From NCBI GenBank assembly GCA_944385535.1, contig CALWXR010000002.1:1-64000 (forward strand): a stretch of DNA of 64,000 nt, written 5' to 3'. Positions 61,697 to 64,000 of the stretch are shown in pieces. A program made the position numbers and the translations under genes. This stretch comes from an uncultured Oscillospiraceae bacterium. GTDB lineage: Bacteria; Bacillota; Clostridia; Oscillospirales; Oscillospiraceae. Below the pieces are notes generated by a model. That model was not told the DNA's origin. It was given only the letters and a program-made list of their open reading frames with translations, and ran no database searches. Within the stretch, counting starts at the first letter, position 1. Every line of letters starts with the position of its first letter.

Positions 61697-63640
61697 TTAT
61701 TCAGCAGGCACCGGATAAACGCCCAGGTTCCGAACCATGCCTTGAGAAATGGGCAGAATGTCCTCAAATTCCGGGATGCTGCCAATGATGTTGTCGCACA
61801 GATAGTCCATATGCAGCAGATACTCCGGAGAGAAGTGGTGGGTGCCGTCGTTTTTCACGGTGCCGTCCTGGGCCACCACCCGGCGGAAGAAGGGATCGAT
61901 GGTGCCGTCGGACAATCCCTTTCGCAGGATCTGGGCCATCTGCCGGACGCCTACCGGAAGCTTGTCGGAAAGGCTTACGTCAATGACGCCGCTGTCCATG
62001 CCCAGCCAGTAATTCAGGGCGGTGGACTCCCCCTTTTCCCGCTTCCAGCCTCCGGCGAAAATGCTGCGAATGACAAACTCATAGAACTTGCCCCATATCC
62101 AGGTGGGCGCGCCCAGAGGGATCAGCTCTCCCCGGTCGGACATCAGGTAGGTGCCGTAGTTGCAGAAGTCCAGATACATTTTGGACTGGGAGGGGGCGTC
62201 CCGGTTGGACAGGACCCGGATCCCGTCCGCCAGCAGATCCGCCTGGGGGGTGCCCGCCACGCAGGACCACCGCAGCTCGATCTGGGCCCGGGGGTTGGTC
62301 ATCTGCGCGCCCAGGGCAAAGGCGTTGATGGAGGCAGGCACGCCGAAAATGGGATAGGAGGCGATATAGCCGATCCGGTTATTCTGGGCCATGGCTCCGG
62401 CAATGGCGCCGGTAATGAACTTGGCCTCGTATATCCGCCCGTAGTAAGTACGGATGCTGGTATAGGACTGATTTACGGAGCAGTTTAAGAAGCGAACCCT
62501 GGGATGCTTCACCGCCGCCTTTAATGTGGCCAGAACCAGGGGAGGCGCGGTGGTGAATACCACCTGAGCCCCGTCCTCCACGGCATGCTCAATGGCCTCT
62601 TCCGCCCGTTCGGTGTTGTCAGCGTTAAAATAGCTGCGCACGGTGATCCGGTCGCCGAATACATTTTCCAGATGCTCCCGGCCCCTGTCGTGGCCCACCG
62701 CCCAGGTGCTTTTTGTAGGATTCAGCTGATGGACAAAGGCCACATTCAGATGATCGGTGCTCGCGGAGATGATCCGGTTCAGAATGCCGGTTTTGGTGGC
62801 GTCCTCCGCCTTGGTCTGCACCTTCACCGCTTCCTCTTTGTTGGCGGTGGACATCATATCCTTGCGCAGATCGTCCACACTTTTCTTCAGCTCCGGGGTG
62901 CTCAGCCGCCCCAGATCCTGGAAGGGGTACAGCTCCAGCCACAGAAGCAGGGCTTCCTCCGGCAGGATCTCCGGGGATACCCGTTCCCCGGGCTTCCGGA
63001 AGACGTCACGGAAATAATGGAAGTAGGCGCTGAAGGTGCGCCGCTCGGACTCCGTCCAGACCTCCCCGGCTTTTTTGCCCAGGTGGGACAGGAGCTTGGC
63101 GTAGTCTCCCGGGCGGCGGAACTGGATGGTGTACAGCTTGGATACCTTGTAAAACTCCAAAAACTCATAGTATGCCTTGATCCGGGGCTCCTCCGACATG
63201 GGAGGGAGCACCCGCTTTACATTGCCGGGGATCCGGGGCGCGCCGAAGTGACGAAGCACGCTGACCCGCTTATTTCCCTCCTGGACATAGAAATCTCCCA
63301 GGTATTCATAGCAGCTGATGGGGTCGGTGATTCCCGTGTCCTCCAAATGGGCCTTGCACAGATTGACCCACTTGGTTCCGAACTCGCTTTTGCTGTCCAG
63401 CAGAGGCTGAAACGAGGCGGTAAAGGCGGTGATCCGTCCGGCGGACTTGGTGCCGATGATCCGCTCCGAGGGGATCTCCACCAGCCCCACATCCACCACC
63501 GCGTCGGTGGAGATTTCCGGCAGAATTTCATCCAGCACCGCCGGGTAGGGGGAGCGGTTCTCCATCAGAAGTTCCCGGTATTCCTTTTGTCCCTGGCGCA
63601 GGGCCAGACTGTATTCCTCTAGTGCAGCTTGGGTCGACAT
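61697..63640 (-). CDS. ParB-like/BMP (PnrA) family fusion protein, cytoplasmic
   Basis: The 647-residue protein has two parts. Residues ~110-146 (YEYLGDFYVQEGNKRVSVLR, then HFGAPRIPGNVKRVLP) resemble the ParB/Srx nucleotide-binding motif. Residues ~298-560 form a BMP/PnrA-type nucleoside-binding domain (NVAFVHQLNPTKSTWAVGHD; VVFTTAPPLVL; YEAKFITGAIAGAMAQNNRIGYI). The usual BMP protein is a secreted lipoprotein, but here there is no signal peptide or lipobox, so it should be cytoplasmic. A regulatory or sensory role is conceivable. AGGAGGTTGT precedes the ATG. No permease or ATPase gene is adjacent. Confidence 0.8.
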   Translation of the reverse strand: MSTQAALEEYSLALRQGQKEYRELLMENRSPYPAVLDEILPEISTDAVVDVGLVEIPSERIIGTKSAGRITAFTASFQPLLDSKSEFGTKWVNLCKAHLEDTGITDPISCYEYLGDFYVQEGNKRVSVLRHFGAPRIPGNVKRVLPPMSEEPRIKAYYEFLEFYKVSKLYTIQFRRPGDYAKLLSHLGKKAGEVWTESERRTFSAYFHYFRDVFRKPGERVSPEILPEEALLLWLELYPFQDLGRLSTPELKKSVDDLRKDMMSTANKEEAVKVQTKAEDATKTGILNRIISASTDHLNVAFVHQLNPTKSTWAVGHDRGREHLENVFGDRITVRSYFNADNTERAEEAIEHAVEDGAQVVFTTAPPLVLATLKAAVKHPRVRFLNCSVNQSYTSIRTYYGRIYEAKFITGAIAGAMAQNNRIGYIASYPIFGVPASINAFALGAQMTNPRAQIELRWSCVAGTPQADLLADGIRVLSNRDAPSQSKMYLDFCNYGTYLMSDRGELIPLGAPTWIWGKFYEFVIRSIFAGGWKREKGESTALNYWLGMDSGVIDVSLSDKLPVGVRQMAQILRKGLSDGTIDPFFRRVVAQDGTVKNDGTHHFSPEYLLHMDYLCDNIIGSIPEFEDILPISQGMVRNLGVYPVPAE

Positions 63641-63845
63641 GACAACCTCCTGATCAGAAATATGCGGAAAGGCTTATTTTCATTATGATAATGATACCAT
63701 AAATTTCGGAATTTGCAACGGCAATGTGGTTTTTCTCGGTTTTTGCGCAATCAGGGAGGGGACAAACGTATTTCCTTGGCGAACATGCCGGGGAGGGCCG
63801 CCCCGGGCCGTAAGGAATTCTTAAGGTCAGGAGCGGGGATACGGC

Positions 63846-63874
63846 TTGTTTTTCCGGCGGAAAAAGAGTACAAT
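63846..63874 (+). promoter_or_regulatory. Promoter of the MoxR-type ATPase gene
   Basis: TTGTTT (63846-63851), a 17-base spacer and TACAAT (63869-63874) lie 29 bases before the ATG at 63904, with AAGGAGG between. Confidence 0.65.
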
Positions 63875-63903
63875 GATAAAAAATCATTAAGGAGGAACCA
63901 CCC

Positions 63904-64000
63904 ATGCCCACGAAAGAAAACGCCGTCATCGGCTCTGCCCAGCAGATTCTGGCCCAGGTACGCAAGGTGGTGGTGGGAAAAGACCCGGTGCTGCTTTGGG
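63904..64000 (+). CDS. 5' end of a MoxR-type AAA ATPase gene
   Basis: The first 32 codons (MPTKENAVIGSAQQILAQVR, then KVVVGKDPVLLW) match the start of MoxR/YeaC-type AAA ATPases, whose Walker A would follow just outside the window. AAGGAGG precedes the ATG. Such ATPases usually sit in operons with DUF58 and VWA proteins. Assignment from so short a segment is provisional. Confidence 0.7.
   Translation, partial: MPTKENAVIGSAQQILAQVRKVVVGKDPVLLW

Overview
The window reads as a chromosomal segment of an anaerobic, endospore-forming Clostridia member, most likely Oscillospiraceae (Ruminococcaceae) with G+C near 60 %. The evidence is spoIIP, an Rnf complex in the clostridial order C-D-G-E-A-B, a monomeric [FeFe] hydrogenase, a biotin-decarboxylase-type sodium pump subunit, pyruvate phosphate dikinase with a PPi-type phosphofructokinase, a glgC/glgD pair, a THF riboswitch and a Trp T-box. 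No plasmid or prophage backbone is visible. This is an ordinary core genome region seeded with small mobile or repetitive elements.

Layout. 0-8 kb: ppdK, a folate ECF S-component under a THF riboswitch, a D,D-carboxypeptidase, and the [FeFe] hydrogenase. 7.5-8.8 kb: a scar with an unrecognised stretch, a 5'-truncated proB and a 353-bp inverted-repeat element fused to it. 8.8-12 kb: an aminotransferase and an M20 deacetylase divergent from dapH, together the acetyl branch of the diaminopimelate pathway; dapF, dapB and dapA follow at 57-60 kb. 12-14 kb: a tiny Cys-rich protein, a 102-bp tandem repeat array, and mgtE with a 22-codon leader ORF. 15-21 kb: glycogen synthesis (glgC-glgD-glgA), a GH13 enzyme and a 57-aa Cys-rich protein ending in a MITE-like element. 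21-29 kb: rnfCDGEAB, an ArsB/NhaD-family permease and the decarboxylase beta subunit with a 47-aa partner; all are minus strand and all concern ion-coupled energetics. 29-33 kb: a KdpDE-like two-component pair, then NfeD and SPFH membrane proteins. 33.8-35.2 kb: two tRNAs, their terminator and a decayed group II intron placed directly behind it. 35-40 kb: lexA, a T-box leader interrupted downstream by a second copy of the inverted-repeat element (with a 7-bp target duplication), and a TrpXYZ-type ABC transporter. 40-45 kb: rqcH, mrnC, a Gx transporter, tadA, spoIIP and a DUF4363/DUF421 pair. 46-47 kb: a compact metal (probably nickel) locus of CooT, a His-rich protein and a divergent CsoR-family repressor. 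47-56 kb: envelope proteins (DUF6056, LTA-synthase-like), divergent pfp/fba, and a three-gene envelope operon with a phosphodiester glycosidase and an atypical Lgt-like protein. 56-61 kb: rpsF-ssb-rpsR, dapF, a composite repeat, dapB-dapA, DUF2461 and a phosphoesterase. 61.7-64 kb: a cytoplasmic ParB-like/BMP fusion protein and the start of a MoxR-type ATPase gene.

Physiology (inference): PPi-linked glycolysis (ppdK, pfp, fba), glycogen storage, hydrogen metabolism and Rnf/Na+-decarboxylase ion pumping fit a fermentative gut-type anaerobe. The most unusual items are the element family (8459-8811, 36843-37158, and a relative at 58205-58585), the mgtE leader ORF, the 102-bp tandem array, the metal locus, the THF leader with an extra unassigned structured domain, and the ParB-like/BMP fusion. 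All calls come from reading the sequence. No database search, folding program or alignment was run.
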